NCBI GenBank assembly: GCA_963775295.1
Contig: CAVZIK010000006.1
Location: forward strand, 2,294,001-2,358,000
Source: JAMDEO01 sp963775295
GTDB lineage: Bacteria > Actinomycetota > Thermoleophilia > RBG-16-64-13
DNA length: 64,000 nt
Direction: 5' to 3'
Shown here: piece by piece, positions 42,594 to 51,741 of the stretch
How positions within the stretch are numbered: the stretch's first letter is position 1
Layout: each line of letters starts with the position of its first letter
The notes under the pieces: model-generated
Told to the model about the DNA's origin: nothing
The model's input: the letters and a program-made list of their open reading frames with translations, nothing else
Database searches by the model: none
Position numbers and translations under genes: made by a program

Positions 42594-42698
42594 ATGTTTG
42601 CTCTTCCTGAGGAGGACATCATCTCACTCGATATCGGCTACAAGTCCGAGCCTAGGTGGGTATCCGAACCCTTACGTTGTTCGGCGGAGGAGGCGTGA
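42594..42698 (+). CDS. Possible 34-codon leader ORF coupled to lipA
   Basis: ATG 42594, 4 nt after the larC stop, to TGA 42698; the product begins MFALPEEDIISLDIGYKSEP and ends in AEEA. Its stop overlaps the preferred lipA start as GTGA (42695-42698), the classic arrangement for coupled translation, and the GGAGGAGG site for lipA lies in its last codons. No ribosome site of its own, so it would rely on reinitiation after larC. No homology recognised; it may be a leader peptide, a gene remnant or chance. Confidence 0.35.
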   Translation: MFALPEEDIISLDIGYKSEPRWVSEPLRCSAEEA

Positions 42699-43630
42699 CC
42701 CACTCCGCCCCCCAACAAGAAGGTCCCGGTCGCAAGCCCGACTGGCTCAAGAAGCCCATCCCCGAGGCAGCCACGCTGCAGCGTATGGAGAAGCTTCTGA
42801 GACTACGGCACCTCCACACCGTTTGCGAGAGCGCTCTCTGCCCCAACCTGGGCGAGTGCTTCGCTCGCGGAACGGCGACCTTCCTCATCATGGGCGATGT
42901 CTGCACTCGGAACTGCAGGTTCTGCGGGGTGTCCCACGGCAATCCCGGAGTTTTGGACCCCGATGAACCGCGGCGGGTCGCAGACGCCGTGGCGAATCTT
43001 GGACTGAAGCACGTCGTGATCACCTCCGTAACGAGAGACGACCTTCCCGACGGTGGGGCCGGACACTACGCGGCCACCATCGGCTCGGTGCGCGAACTCT
43101 GCCCGGATGTTACCGTCGAGGTACTCGTTCCTGATTTCCAGGGAGCCCTTGATGAGGTCGACACAGTGCTCGCGGAGAGACCGGAGGTCTTCAACCACAA
43201 TATCGAGACGGTGCCGCGCCTCTACCCAGCAGTGCGTCCTCAGGCGATCTACGAGCGCTCGCTTTCGGTGCTGCGACATGCCGCACGACACAGCCGCGGG
43301 CTGGTGAAGACGGGGTGGATGGTCGGCCTTGGGGAGACACCCGCAGAAGTCGAAATCTTGCTGGGCCAGGTAGCCGCCATAGGGGTGGATCTTGTCACTA
43401 TCGGCCAGTATCTACGCCCATCGAAGGACCATCTGCCGGTCGTCGAATACGTGCAGCCGGAGATTTTTCTTGGATACAAGGCGAGCGGAGATCGCTTGGG
43501 TCTGCAGGTCCATTCCGCACCTTTTGTTCGCAGTTCGTTTCAAGCGGGCGAGACTTACGCTGAAGCGACAAAGGGGAGTGGGAAGCTTCCCAATCTTTTG
43601 CACTCTCCGCCAGATGCCGGGTTACAATAG
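42695..43630 (+). CDS. lipA: Lipoyl synthase
   Basis: Radical-SAM enzyme that inserts two sulfurs into protein-bound octanoyl chains. About 311 residues from GTG 42695 (an upstream GTG at 42656 would give 324). The auxiliary cluster motif CESALCPNLGEC and the radical-SAM motif CTRNCRFC are intact; HGNPGVLDPDEPRRVADAV, TSVTRDDLPDGGAGHYAATI, FNHNIETVPRLYPAVRP and KTGWMVGLGET are conserved. C-terminal SSFQAGETYAEA is normal. No lipB or lplA is visible nearby. The next gene starts at the stop codon. Confidence 0.95.
   Translation: MTHSAPQQEGPGRKPDWLKKPIPEAATLQRMEKLLRLRHLHTVCESALCPNLGECFARGTATFLIMGDVCTRNCRFCGVSHGNPGVLDPDEPRRVADAVANLGLKHVVITSVTRDDLPDGGAGHYAATIGSVRELCPDVTVEVLVPDFQGALDEVDTVLAERPEVFNHNIETVPRLYPAVRPQAIYERSLSVLRHAARHSRGLVKTGWMVGLGETPAEVEILLGQVAAIGVDLVTIGQYLRPSKDHLPVVEYVQPEIFLGYKASGDRLGLQVHSAPFVRSSFQAGETYAEATKGSGKLPNLLHSPPDAGLQ
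43623..43628 (+). promoter_or_regulatory. Candidate -10 of the nuoEF operon
   Basis: TACAAT at the very end of lipA. If used, transcription starts near 43635, which would favour GTG 43682 over TTG 43631 as the nuoE start. Confidence 0.35.
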
Positions 43631-44206
43631 TTGAGACCTGAAACGCTTGAATCCGACACTGCGAATATCGGTGGGTATGCTGTGGATCTCGAACTGGAAG
43701 AACGATTCGTAAAGCTGCTTGACCACTACCGGGGAGAGAGGGGTGGGCTGGTTCCGCTCCTTCAAGGGGCGCAAGCCATTTTTGGATACCTTCCTCCGGA
43801 CATAATGGCCCGGGTGGCAGACGCGGCAGGAGAACCACTCAGCAAGGCCCTGGGGGTGGCGACGTTCTACTCCCAGTTCCGACTCAAGCCGCACGCCAAG
43901 AACACCATTCGCTGCTGTCACGGCACTGCGTGCCACGTTTCGGGCGCACCTCTCATCTCCCAGGAGATCGAGAAACACTTGGGCATCGGCGCGGGCGAAA
44001 ACACCGCGGACATGCTTTACACGATAGAAGAAGTCCACTGCGTGGGCGCATGCGGTATGGCTCCGGTGGTTATGGTCAACGACCGCGCGTTCGGCAAGCT
44101 TACCCCCGACAAGGCGGTGAAGGTCGTCAAGGAGTTCCAGGCGACGGTTCAAGCCGCGGCCCAGGGAAGCGGCGGCAACGGCGCGGACGGGGGGGACCAG
44201 AAATGA
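43631..44206 (+). CDS. nuoE: NuoE-like [2Fe-2S] thioredoxin-fold subunit
   Basis: Electron-transfer subunit of NADH dehydrogenase, NAD-linked hydrogenase or formate dehydrogenase complexes. 191 residues from TTG 43631; GTG 43682 is an alternative (174 residues). A helical N-terminal bundle (LLDHYRGERGGLVPLLQGAQAIFGYLP) is followed by VATFYSQFRLKP and the [2Fe-2S] ligands in IRCCHGTACHVSGA and VHCVGACGMAPVVMVND. The Gly/Gln-rich tail is variable. Overlaps nuoF by 4 nt. Confidence 0.9.
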   Translation: MRPETLESDTANIGGYAVDLELEERFVKLLDHYRGERGGLVPLLQGAQAIFGYLPPDIMARVADAAGEPLSKALGVATFYSQFRLKPHAKNTIRCCHGTACHVSGAPLISQEIEKHLGIGAGENTADMLYTIEEVHCVGACGMAPVVMVNDRAFGKLTPDKAVKVVKEFQATVQAAAQGSGGNGADGGDQK

Positions 44207-46092
44207 TCACTGCCGAGCGCGTTCTTACGAAGCCGGCGGCGCAACGCGCCCGTCTGACTATCCCCGAGGTCGACGTCCGCATCTGCCTGGGAACCGGCGG
44301 CGTTGCAGCGGGCAGTCGGGAGGTTCTCAAGGCGTTTGAAGAGGGTCTGGCCAAGACCGATGTATATGCTTTGATCCGCCCCCGGGAAGATACTTGTTCG
44401 GGTCACAGTGCAGCCGTCACCGGTACCGGCTGCCAGGGACTGTGCGCCATGGACCCACTGGTGGAGATCACTATTCGGCGAGTCGACTCCAAACACACGG
44501 TCACCTATGGCCAGGTCACCCCGGCGATGGTGGAAGAGATCATCGCCAAGCACATTCTCGGCGGCGAGATCATCACTGAATGGCTCGTCCGGACCGACCA
44601 GGAAGCCACCGAATACGATTCTTTCTTTGACGCCCAGGAGAAGCTGACCCTGCGTCACGTCGGCGTCATCGATCCTGAGGATATCGACGACTACCTGGAA
44701 GCCGACGGCTATCAGGCTCTGTATAAGGTTCTCTCCAGCATGTCGCCTGAAGAGGTCGTGGACGAGATCACGAAATCGGGGTTGCGGGGCCGAGGAGGAG
44801 CGGGTTTCTCCACAGGGCTCAAATGGAGCTTCGCCGCCGCGGCCAAGTCCCCCGATGGGGTCAAATACTTCATCTGTAACGGCGATGAAGGCGACCCCGG
44901 CGCGTTCATGGACTGCTCGGTGCTTGAAGGTGACCCGCACGCGGTGTTCGAGGGCATGGCAATCGGGGCATACGCCATTGGCGCCACCGACGGGTATGTC
45001 TACGTGCGCGCGGAGTATCCGCTGGCGCTGAGGCGACTGAAGATCGCCATCAAGGCCGCGGAGGAGCGCGGGCTCATGGGGGACAACATCATGGGTTCGG
45101 ACTTCTCTTTCCATATCAAGATCAAGGAAGGCGCCGGGGCATTCGTCTGCGGAGAAGAGACGGCCATGATGGCTTCCATTGAAGGGAACCGTGGTTTTCC
45201 GAGAATGCGTCCACCGTTCCCCGCGGAGTCCGGCTTGTGGAATCGCCCCACAAACATCAACAACGTGGAGACCCTTTCAGGCGTCCCATGGATCATTCTT
45301 AACGGCGCCGACGCGTTTGCCGCCCGGGGCTACGAGAAATCCAAAGGCACGAAGGTGTTCGCGCTCGCCGGTAAGGTGAACCGGACCGGGCTGGCCGAGG
45401 TCCCCATGGGCAAGACCCTGCGCGAGGTCATATTCGGCGTCGGGGGCGGCGTCAAGAATGGGAAGCAATTCAAAGCGGTCCAGATGGGCGGTCCGTCAGG
45501 CGGGTGTTTGCCCGAGGCGCTTCTCGACCTTCCCGTGGACTACGAGACCATCAACCAGACCGGCGCTATCGTGGGTTCCGGTGGGATGATCGTGATCGAT
45601 CAAGACAACTGCATCGTCGACACGGCCCGCTATTTTCTAGGCTTCACCCAACATGAGAGTTGCGGAAAGTGTCCCCCTTGCCGGATCGGAACCAAGAGGA
45701 TGCTCGAAATCCTTACCAAGATCTGCGAAGGGAAGGGTGTTCTCTCGGATCTCACCTTCTTGGAGGAGATCGCGCAGCAGGTGAAGGTGGGTTCACTCTG
45801 CGGGCTGGGGGCCACGGCTCCTAACCCCATCCTCACCGCCCTCAAGTACTTTCGCGACGAGTTCGAAGAGCACGTGGTGGAACACAAGTGCCGCGCGGGC
45901 GCGTGCCAAGCTCTGACCACCTACGAGATCATTCCAGACGCATGCACCGGTTGTCGGGCCTGCGTGCGGGTGTGTCCGGTGGAAGCCATCACCGGGGAAC
46001 GAAAAGAAGTCCACGTCATCAATCAAGAACTGTGTATCAAATGCGGTGCCTGTTTTGAAAAGTGCCGATTTGACGCTGTGAGGAGGTCGTGA
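44203..46092 (+). CDS. nuoF: NuoF-like NADH/FMN subunit with N- and C-terminal Fe-S domains
   Basis: 629 residues, the HydB/HndC architecture. N-terminal thioredoxin-like [2Fe-2S] domain (VRICLGTGG...DTCSGH...GCQGLCAMDP, about 1-125); FMN/NADH core with GLRGRGGAGFSTGLKW, CNGDEGDPGAFMD, GAYAIGATDGYVYVRAEYPLAL, GAGAFVCGEETAMMASIEG and QMGGPSGGC; the N3-type [4Fe-4S] site ESCGKCPPCRIGTKRM; and a C-terminal 2x[4Fe-4S] ferredoxin (ACTGCRACVRVCPVEAI; LCIKCGACFEKCRFDAV). Such subunits take electrons to or from NAD(H), often with ferredoxin. Overlaps nuoE and the next gene. Confidence 0.94.
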   Translation: MITAERVLTKPAAQRARLTIPEVDVRICLGTGGVAAGSREVLKAFEEGLAKTDVYALIRPREDTCSGHSAAVTGTGCQGLCAMDPLVEITIRRVDSKHTVTYGQVTPAMVEEIIAKHILGGEIITEWLVRTDQEATEYDSFFDAQEKLTLRHVGVIDPEDIDDYLEADGYQALYKVLSSMSPEEVVDEITKSGLRGRGGAGFSTGLKWSFAAAAKSPDGVKYFICNGDEGDPGAFMDCSVLEGDPHAVFEGMAIGAYAIGATDGYVYVRAEYPLALRRLKIAIKAAEERGLMGDNIMGSDFSFHIKIKEGAGAFVCGEETAMMASIEGNRGFPRMRPPFPAESGLWNRPTNINNVETLSGVPWIILNGADAFAARGYEKSKGTKVFALAGKVNRTGLAEVPMGKTLREVIFGVGGGVKNGKQFKAVQMGGPSGGCLPEALLDLPVDYETINQTGAIVGSGGMIVIDQDNCIVDTARYFLGFTQHESCGKCPPCRIGTKRMLEILTKICEGKGVLSDLTFLEEIAQQVKVGSLCGLGATAPNPILTALKYFRDEFEEHVVEHKCRAGACQALTTYEIIPDACTGCRACVRVCPVEAITGERKEVHVINQELCIKCGACFEKCRFDAVRRS

Positions 46093-48776
46093 TGTCCGCC
46101 GCTTCTGAGGCGACTCAAATGCAAGTGGTGAAGGTGACCATCAATGGCCGGCAGGTCGAGGCGCGCGAGGATCAGACGATCCTCGAAGCCGCGCGCAATG
46201 CCGGTGTCGACATCCCCACGCTTTGTCATGATCCCCGGCTAGAGCCTTACGGGGCCTGCCGGCTCTGCCTGGTTGAGGTGGAGGGGGCTCGGGGCCCCAT
46301 GGCGTCCTGCGGCACTAAGGTTCGCGACGGGATGATCGTGCAGACGCATACCGAAAAGATCGTTAAGCTGCGCAAGTTCATCCTCGAACTGCTGCTCACG
46401 AACCACCCTCTCGACTGTCCGGTGTGCGAAGCGGCCGGTGACTGTCGTCTACAGGATTACGCTTATGAGTACCTGGTGGATATGGTGCCCTGGGGCTGGA
46501 GAGCCCCTGAAGCCTCCGACCCGGGTCCACACCCCAACGTCGCTCATTTCGGTTCTCGCTGCATTCTGTGTGGCCGCTGCGTGCGTATCTGTCGGGAGAT
46601 CATGTCCATTGGCTGCTGGGGCTACCTTAACCGCGGATACGAGAGCGAGGTGGACACGCCCTACCGCCGGCCCCTGCAGGAAGTGGGCTGTGTGTCGTGC
46701 GGACAATGTGTGAGCACATGCCCCGTCGGAGCCATCGTCGGCCAGAGGACTCCGCAGGGAGCTCGTGAATGGCAGACGCTCAAGACTCGGACGACGTGTT
46801 CCTACTGTTCAAACGGATGTGAACTGGTCGTTCACTCGTACAACGGGCGGCTGGTGAGGGTGACCTCCGCCCCGGAACGGGGCCTCAACAAGGGGAATCT
46901 CTGCGTGAAAGGACGATTCGGCCAGACGTACGCTAATTCTCCCGAGAGGCTACTGACGCCGTTGGTCAAAGACGCCGAGGGCGAACTGCGGGAGGCCTCT
47001 TGGGAAGAGGCAATCGCCCGAGTGTCTCAGGAAGCTGCTCGGCTCAAGGCTGAAGGTTCGGGCGAGACCGCAGCCTTTGTGGTCGGTACGCACACGACAA
47101 ACGAGGCCGCCTACCTGGCCCAGAAGCTTGCTCGTGCCGTTCTGGGCTCCAATAACATCGCCGCCTCAGATCAGGCTGTCAAGAAGGCCCCTGGCCAAGG
47201 GCTTATTCCCACTATTGGCGGATCGGCGGCGACCAATACGAGAGACGATTTGGCCCAGGCCGACGCGATTTTCGTCATAGGGTCCAACCTCACCGAGTCC
47301 AACCCCGTCCTCGCTCTTACGGTCATCAGGGCCATTCGCAAAGGGAAGACGGTCATCGTGGTCGACCCGAGGACGACGGAACTCGCTCGTAGGGCTACGA
47401 TCCATCTTGCCCCCAAAGCGGGAACCGACCTCGCGGTGTTGCGAGGCATGGTGGCACACATCCTGGCCCTGGGGCTGCAGGACGACAATTTCATCGCCAG
47501 CTGCACTGAGGGCTTTGGTGAGTTGGCCGGGTCTCTGCAAGGGGCCGACGTCGACTTTGAGGCGAGCGAAGCCGGGTTGGACCCTGCGGCGCTCCGTGAG
47601 GCCGCGGAAGTATTCGCCAAGGCCGGTACCGCCGCAGTGATGTTCGGCTCCGGCGTCACTATGGCGCCCAGGAGCGTGGAAACCGTGCAGGCGCTTGCCG
47701 ACCTGGTGATGATGACCGGAAATCTGGGGCGACCGGGGACCGGGATCTACCCTCTCCTTCCGGGGGCGAACTCACAGGGTCTGACCGACATGGGTGTGTG
47801 TTTCTTCCGACTGCCCGGAGGTATCGAGACCAGCGATGCCGCCACGGCGGCTCGTTTCGATGCCGCCTGGGCCTCCAACTTGTCTGCGATCCCGGCTGGA
47901 AAGCCTCTTGATGGCATGCTGGAGAGCATGAAATCCGGGAAGACCCGCTTTCTCTATGTTTTGGGTGCCGATCTCGTCACGGGTGTGGCGGGCCAAGCGG
48001 GTACTTTGGCAGCGCTGGATAAGGTGGAGTTCTTGGTGGTTCAGGACAGCTTCCTCACCGAGACAGCGAAGTTGGCCGACGTGGTGTTTCCGGCGGCCGT
48101 TTCTACTGAGGACGACGGTACCTTCACGAATGGCGAGCGGGTCATCCAGCGGGTAAAGGCAGTGGTGCTACCCAAGGGGCAGAGCAAACCGGATTGGCAG
48201 ATCTTGCAGAGCTTCGCCAACGCCCTGGGAGCCGGCTGGTCGTATTCGGCTCCGGCAGACGTGATGGGTGAGGTGGCGGATTTGGTCCCCGCGTACGCAG
48301 GCGTTTCCTACGCGCGACTCGACGACGGGGGACTGGCGTGGCCATGCGCGAGCACTGATGACCCAGGCACTCCTATTCTCAATACTGGAGGCTTCAAAGG
48401 CGTCTTCGCACCCCTGAAGAGCGGGAGCGCTCGTACCGCCGTCGATGCCGATACGCCGCTTATCCTCATTACCGGCTCGGTGCTCGAACACCATGAGACA
48501 GGGGAAAGGTCGCGCCGTTCTGAGGGGCTCACAAAGCTACGTCCGGCGGCGGTAATCGAGATGAATCCTGCGGACGCGGCTCGCGTGGATCTGGTCGACG
48601 GGGCGATGGCTCGGGTTTCGAATCCCAATGGCGCGATCGAACTTGCGGTGAACACTAGCGCGCGCGTGCCTGAGGGCGTGGTCTTCGTTCCCGGTTTCGA
48701 TCCGGCCTCGGCCGTGGTGAAGTTACTGGAGAGCGAACCGGAAATTGTCCCCGCGGTGGGTGTCCGACCTGTTTAG
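46092..48776 (+). CDS. NuoG/FdhA-like Fe-S molybdopterin-fold subunit lacking the Cys/Sec ligand
   Basis: 894 residues from ATG 46092 (AGGAGG 5 nt before; GTG 46089 also possible). In order: [2Fe-2S] (C45, C56, C59, C73), His-ligated [4Fe-4S] (H105, C109, C112, C118), two ferredoxin [4Fe-4S] (C157-C167, C200-C210), an N7/FdhF-type [4Fe-4S] (C236, C239, C243, C271), then the molybdopterin-binding fold and C-terminal beta barrel. The layout is that of NADH-dependent formate dehydrogenase alpha subunits. At the position of the Mo-ligating Cys/Sec and neighbouring His, after SNN at 353-355, the sequence reads DQAVKKAP: K364 and K365, no Cys or Sec. No in-frame TGA occurs. So it is more NuoG-like, or a cofactor-free electron carrier. 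Confidence 0.85.
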   Translation: MSAASEATQMQVVKVTINGRQVEAREDQTILEAARNAGVDIPTLCHDPRLEPYGACRLCLVEVEGARGPMASCGTKVRDGMIVQTHTEKIVKLRKFILELLLTNHPLDCPVCEAAGDCRLQDYAYEYLVDMVPWGWRAPEASDPGPHPNVAHFGSRCILCGRCVRICREIMSIGCWGYLNRGYESEVDTPYRRPLQEVGCVSCGQCVSTCPVGAIVGQRTPQGAREWQTLKTRTTCSYCSNGCELVVHSYNGRLVRVTSAPERGLNKGNLCVKGRFGQTYANSPERLLTPLVKDAEGELREASWEEAIARVSQEAARLKAEGSGETAAFVVGTHTTNEAAYLAQKLARAVLGSNNIAASDQAVKKAPGQGLIPTIGGSAATNTRDDLAQADAIFVIGSNLTESNPVLALTVIRAIRKGKTVIVVDPRTTELARRATIHLAPKAGTDLAVLRGMVAHILALGLQDDNFIASCTEGFGELAGSLQGADVDFEASEAGLDPAALREAAEVFAKAGTAAVMFGSGVTMAPRSVETVQALADLVMMTGNLGRPGTGIYPLLPGANSQGLTDMGVCFFRLPGGIETSDAATAARFDAAWASNLSAIPAGKPLDGMLESMKSGKTRFLYVLGADLVTGVAGQAGTLAALDKVEFLVVQDSFLTETAKLADVVFPAAVSTEDDGTFTNGERVIQRVKAVVLPKGQSKPDWQILQSFANALGAGWSYSAPADVMGEVADLVPAYAGVSYARLDDGGLAWPCASTDDPGTPILNTGGFKGVFAPLKSGSARTAVDADTPLILITGSVLEHHETGERSRRSEGLTKLRPAAVIEMNPADAARVDLVDGAMARVSNPNGAIELAVNTSARVPEGVVFVPGFDPASAVVKLLESEPEIVPAVGVRPV

Positions 48777-48808
48777 TCGGCATTGAAACAACTGCGGTTT
48801 GCAACGAC

Positions 48809-48841
48809 GCGGGCCGCCCGGGCGTTTGCCGGGCGGCCCGC
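48809..48841. terminator. Bidirectional terminator between the nuo-like operon and the Lon-like gene
   Basis: Perfect 13-bp GC stem (48809-48821 with 48829-48841), 7-nt loop, in the 112-nt gap between two converging genes. Neither side has a long T-run, but position and stability fit a shared terminator. Confidence 0.7.
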
Positions 48842-48888
48842 GTCTGTGGTTATTGTTTCCTGGGTGAACAGGGGGTCGGCGTGGGCCG

Positions 48889-51363
48889 TTACTCGCCGTC
48901 TCTGGGCTTCATGATATTTTCTGCTGGCGTGTGCTGCTGCATGCTCCGCCCTAGGGCACGCACCTTCTCCGTAAGAGCGGTGATTCGCTCGACGACAAGT
49001 GCGTTTACGCTGTCCTTAGGATAGGATCCCTTGGCTCCCAATCTACCGGCCGGCACACCGGTCAATAGAGAAAGGCCTTCGTCTATCGTCGAAACCGGAT
49101 AGATGTGAAAGCGGCCTTTGGCCACGGCCTCGCGCACACGGTCGCTCAGCATCAGGTGCGTCACGTTCGCTTTGGGGATGAGCACGCCTTCGTTCCCCTT
49201 CGCCCCAAGAGCCTGACACACCTCAAAGTATCCCTCGATCTTCTCGTTTACACCGCCGATGGCTTGCACCTGCCCCCGTTGGTTGACCGAGCCCGTAACC
49301 GCAAAGCGCTGCTGAATGGGTACGCCTGACAAAGAAGAGATAAGGGCATAGAGCTCGGCGGAGGACGCGCTGTCGCCCTCGACGCCCGAGTACGACTGCT
49401 CGAAGACTAGGCGGGCGCTGAGGGAGAGCGGTCGCTCGGATGCGTACTTCTGTCCCAGGTAGCCGGCGAGGATGAGGACTCCCTTGGAGTGAATGGGACC
49501 GCCCATCTCGACCTCGCGCTCGATGTCCAGCAGTTCGCCCGCACCGAGCCGATGCGTAGCCGTGATTCGGCTGGGCCGTCCAAACATGTAGTCCCCGATG
49601 GACGACACCGAAAGCCCGTTAATCTGCCCGACAACCGAGCCTTTTATGTCCACCATGACAGTGGCGTCCGCGATCATCTCCCGCACTCGCTCCTCGACGC
49701 GGTTGGAGCGATAAATCCGTTGATCGATCGCCTTCTGCACGTGCTCGCGCTTGATGACCGGCTTTCGGCGGCCGCGATTCGCGAGAGACGCCCAGTACGA
49801 CGCCTCGGTCAGCAGATCCGCCACGTCTACGAATCTGGTGGTCAGCTTACGTTGATCCTCTACGAGCCGTGAGCAGTGTTCTATGACTCGGGCCGCCCCA
49901 TCAGGCGCACAAGAAGCGAGGCTTCGATCATGGCAGGCGCGTGCGATGAACCGCGCATAGAGGTGCTCGCTTGCCGGGGTACGGTCAACCGCCGTGTCGA
50001 AGTCGGCTTTGACCTTGAACAGCTCTTGGAACTCCGGGTCCTGGCTGTAGAGAAGGTAGTAGATGAAAGGCTCGCCGGTGAGCACGATCTTGGCCTTGAA
50101 CGGGATGGGCTCGGGATCGAGCGTAGCCGTCGTGGCAAACCCCATCTGCTGGGCGATATCCTCTATCCGGATCTCTCCCGTCTTTAACGTCCGTTTCAAC
50201 GCGTCCCAAGAGTAGGGCTTGAGCAGCACGTCGCGCGCTTCCAGGACAAGGTAGCCGCCGTTTGCTTTGTGGAAAGCGCCGGGCTTGATCATGTTGAAGT
50301 CTGTGAATAGAGCCCCGAACTGCGCTTGATGTTCGATACGTCCCACCAGGTTCTGGAGAACGGGGTTGCTTTCTTTGATAACGGGGGCGCCGGTCTCGGC
50401 GGAATTGTCGACCAGTACGTTGATCCGATATTTCCGGAAAGCGCCCTCGCCCTTCTGACGGGGAGACATTGGGACGCCCATGAAAGTCATGGGATTGTCT
50501 TCATCGGACTTCTTGAAGTCGTCGACGTTCTCTACGACATCGCGTAGAACGGCCTGGAGGTACTCTGACACCTCCACAACGCTGCACCACTTCTCACAGG
50601 CCTCGTCGATGAGGTGCTTGGCGGCATACGTCGTCACCTCGTTGTCCAACTCGCGCAGGGCATCGCGTCCGCCGCGCTCATCCTGCCTCACCAATCGCAT
50701 GATCTGCTGGAGTTCTTCGTTCAGAGCTTCCAGCCCGTCGTCGATGCGCTTCCGCTCTTCCTGAGGAAGCGCCTCGTATGCCTCCCGAGACATGGTCTCG
50801 CCTTCGGCCGTCTTGGGGGCGAAGGCCAGTCCGGCGGGGGTCCTGACCATGGTGAATCCCTGGGACTCCGCCTTCTCGCTCAGGCCGGACAGCTTCGCTT
50901 CCTGTTGCTCGCCAACATGCTGCCCGATCTCGCGCTTCTGCTTGTCGTATTCCTCGCCATCGAAGGCCTGCGTGATGGCCGCCTGAAGATCCTCGACCAA
51001 CTTCTCCATATCCTTGCGAAATTCTTGTCCCTTGCCGGCCGGCATGCGAATAGCGTTGGGCTGGTACGGCTTGAGAAAGTTGTACACGTAGACCCAATCG
51101 TCCGGCGCGGGCTGGGAAGCCGCTTCGCGAGAAAGAAAGTCGTGCACAGTCGTCGACTTGCCAGTCCCGTTGGGCCCGACCGCGAAGATGTTATAGCCGC
51201 CGTCGTTTATCCCCATGCCAAATTCTACGGAGGAAACCGCTCGGGCCTGCCCTATGACATCAGAAAGCGCCGGCAGATCCTCGGTCGTCTTGAAAGCAAG
51301 AGCCGATACGTCACAGGCGCGGTAGATTTCCTCCGGACCCAACTCAGCGGGGGTCTTTGCCAT
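48889..51363 (-). CDS. Lon-like ATP-dependent protease (AAA_32/LonB-type)
   Basis: 824 residues. An N-terminal AAA part with Walker A VGPNGTGKSTT near 63-73 is interrupted by a long helical insertion (about 140-300, Glu/Lys-rich), continues with KANGGYLVLEARDVL (Walker B region) and AKIVLTGEPFIYYLL, then the Lon protease domain: catalytic Ser in VEGDSASSAELYALISSLSG and catalytic Lys in GGVNEKIEGYFEVC. This is the COG1067 group, distinct from classical LonA. ATG start with CGGAGGACC before it; TAGAGT about 50 nt upstream may be its -10. Cytoplasmic; substrates unknown. Confidence 0.92.
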   Translation of the reverse strand: MAKTPAELGPEEIYRACDVSALAFKTTEDLPALSDVIGQARAVSSVEFGMGINDGGYNIFAVGPNGTGKSTTVHDFLSREAASQPAPDDWVYVYNFLKPYQPNAIRMPAGKGQEFRKDMEKLVEDLQAAITQAFDGEEYDKQKREIGQHVGEQQEAKLSGLSEKAESQGFTMVRTPAGLAFAPKTAEGETMSREAYEALPQEERKRIDDGLEALNEELQQIMRLVRQDERGGRDALRELDNEVTTYAAKHLIDEACEKWCSVVEVSEYLQAVLRDVVENVDDFKKSDEDNPMTFMGVPMSPRQKGEGAFRKYRINVLVDNSAETGAPVIKESNPVLQNLVGRIEHQAQFGALFTDFNMIKPGAFHKANGGYLVLEARDVLLKPYSWDALKRTLKTGEIRIEDIAQQMGFATTATLDPEPIPFKAKIVLTGEPFIYYLLYSQDPEFQELFKVKADFDTAVDRTPASEHLYARFIARACHDRSLASCAPDGAARVIEHCSRLVEDQRKLTTRFVDVADLLTEASYWASLANRGRRKPVIKREHVQKAIDQRIYRSNRVEERVREMIADATVMVDIKGSVVGQINGLSVSSIGDYMFGRPSRITATHRLGAGELLDIEREVEMGGPIHSKGVLILAGYLGQKYASERPLSLSARLVFEQSYSGVEGDSASSAELYALISSLSGVPIQQRFAVTGSVNQRGQVQAIGGVNEKIEGYFEVCQALGAKGNEGVLIPKANVTHLMLSDRVREAVAKGRFHIYPVSTIDEGLSLLTGVPAGRLGAKGSYPKDSVNALVVERITALTEKVRALGRSMQQHTPAENIMKPRDGE

Positions 51364-51496
51364 CTTGGTCCTCCGGCATCGATTGTGGTTGCTCGAAACG
51401 CTACCACTCTACCCATTCTTTTCGGAACTCATCCGTAAGAGTGTGCCGGCAACGACTCAGGGAGGAGAAGAGATGGAGCTGGAAAAAGAAAGGAGG

Positions 51497-51580
51497 TGTC
51501 CGAGGGGGGACTTGAACCCCCATGAGTTTTCACTCACTAGGCCCTCAACCTAGCGCGTCTGCCTATTCCGCCACTCGGAC
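51497..51580 (-). tRNA. tRNA-Leu (anticodon GAG)
   Basis: 84-nt cloverleaf on the minus strand: acceptor GTCCGAG/CTCGGAC, D-arm with GCGGAATAGGCAGACGC, anticodon stem CTAGG/CCTAG around TTGAGGG (anticodon GAG), a long variable arm (class II, GAGTGAAAACTC), T-arm GGGGGTTCAAGTCCCCC, discriminator A. Full CCA is not encoded (ACCT). Confidence 0.96.
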
Positions 51581-51597
51581 ACGGGTCGAACCGGGTG

Positions 51598-51626
51598 AGT
51601 ATAAGGCCCATACTAGGGGGAGTCAA
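51598..51626 (-). promoter_or_regulatory. Promoter of tRNA-Leu
   Basis: On the minus strand TTGACT (51621-51626), 17-nt spacer, TATACT (51598-51603), ending 17 nt before the mature tRNA. Near-consensus. Confidence 0.8.
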
Positions 51627-51634
51627 CCGCAACC

Positions 51635-51663
51635 TTGTACGTGTCCGAGGCCTCCTCTATACT
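51635..51663 (+). promoter_or_regulatory. lexA promoter
   Basis: TTGTAC (51635-51640), 17-nt spacer, TATACT (51658-51663). The SOS box starts 11 nt after the -10, around the expected transcription start. Confidence 0.75.
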
Positions 51664-51673
51664 TGTCAGCGAC

Positions 51674-51687
51674 CGAACGAATGTTCA
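51674..51687 (+). promoter_or_regulatory. LexA (SOS) box, autoregulatory
   Basis: CGAACGAATGTTCA: nine of ten positions of CGAAC-N4-GTTCG, placed just after the lexA -10, where bound LexA would block its own transcription. Confidence 0.8.
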
Positions 51688-51741
51688 CCAGCGGTCGACG
51701 CATCGTTCAGCGCCCGGAGGGCTTGAAGGCGAGGTTGAATC

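Noticed and set aside
46092..48776. Selenocysteine (UGA) in the FdhA-like gene
   Set aside because: The frame has no internal TGA, and the expected site encodes Lys-Lys.
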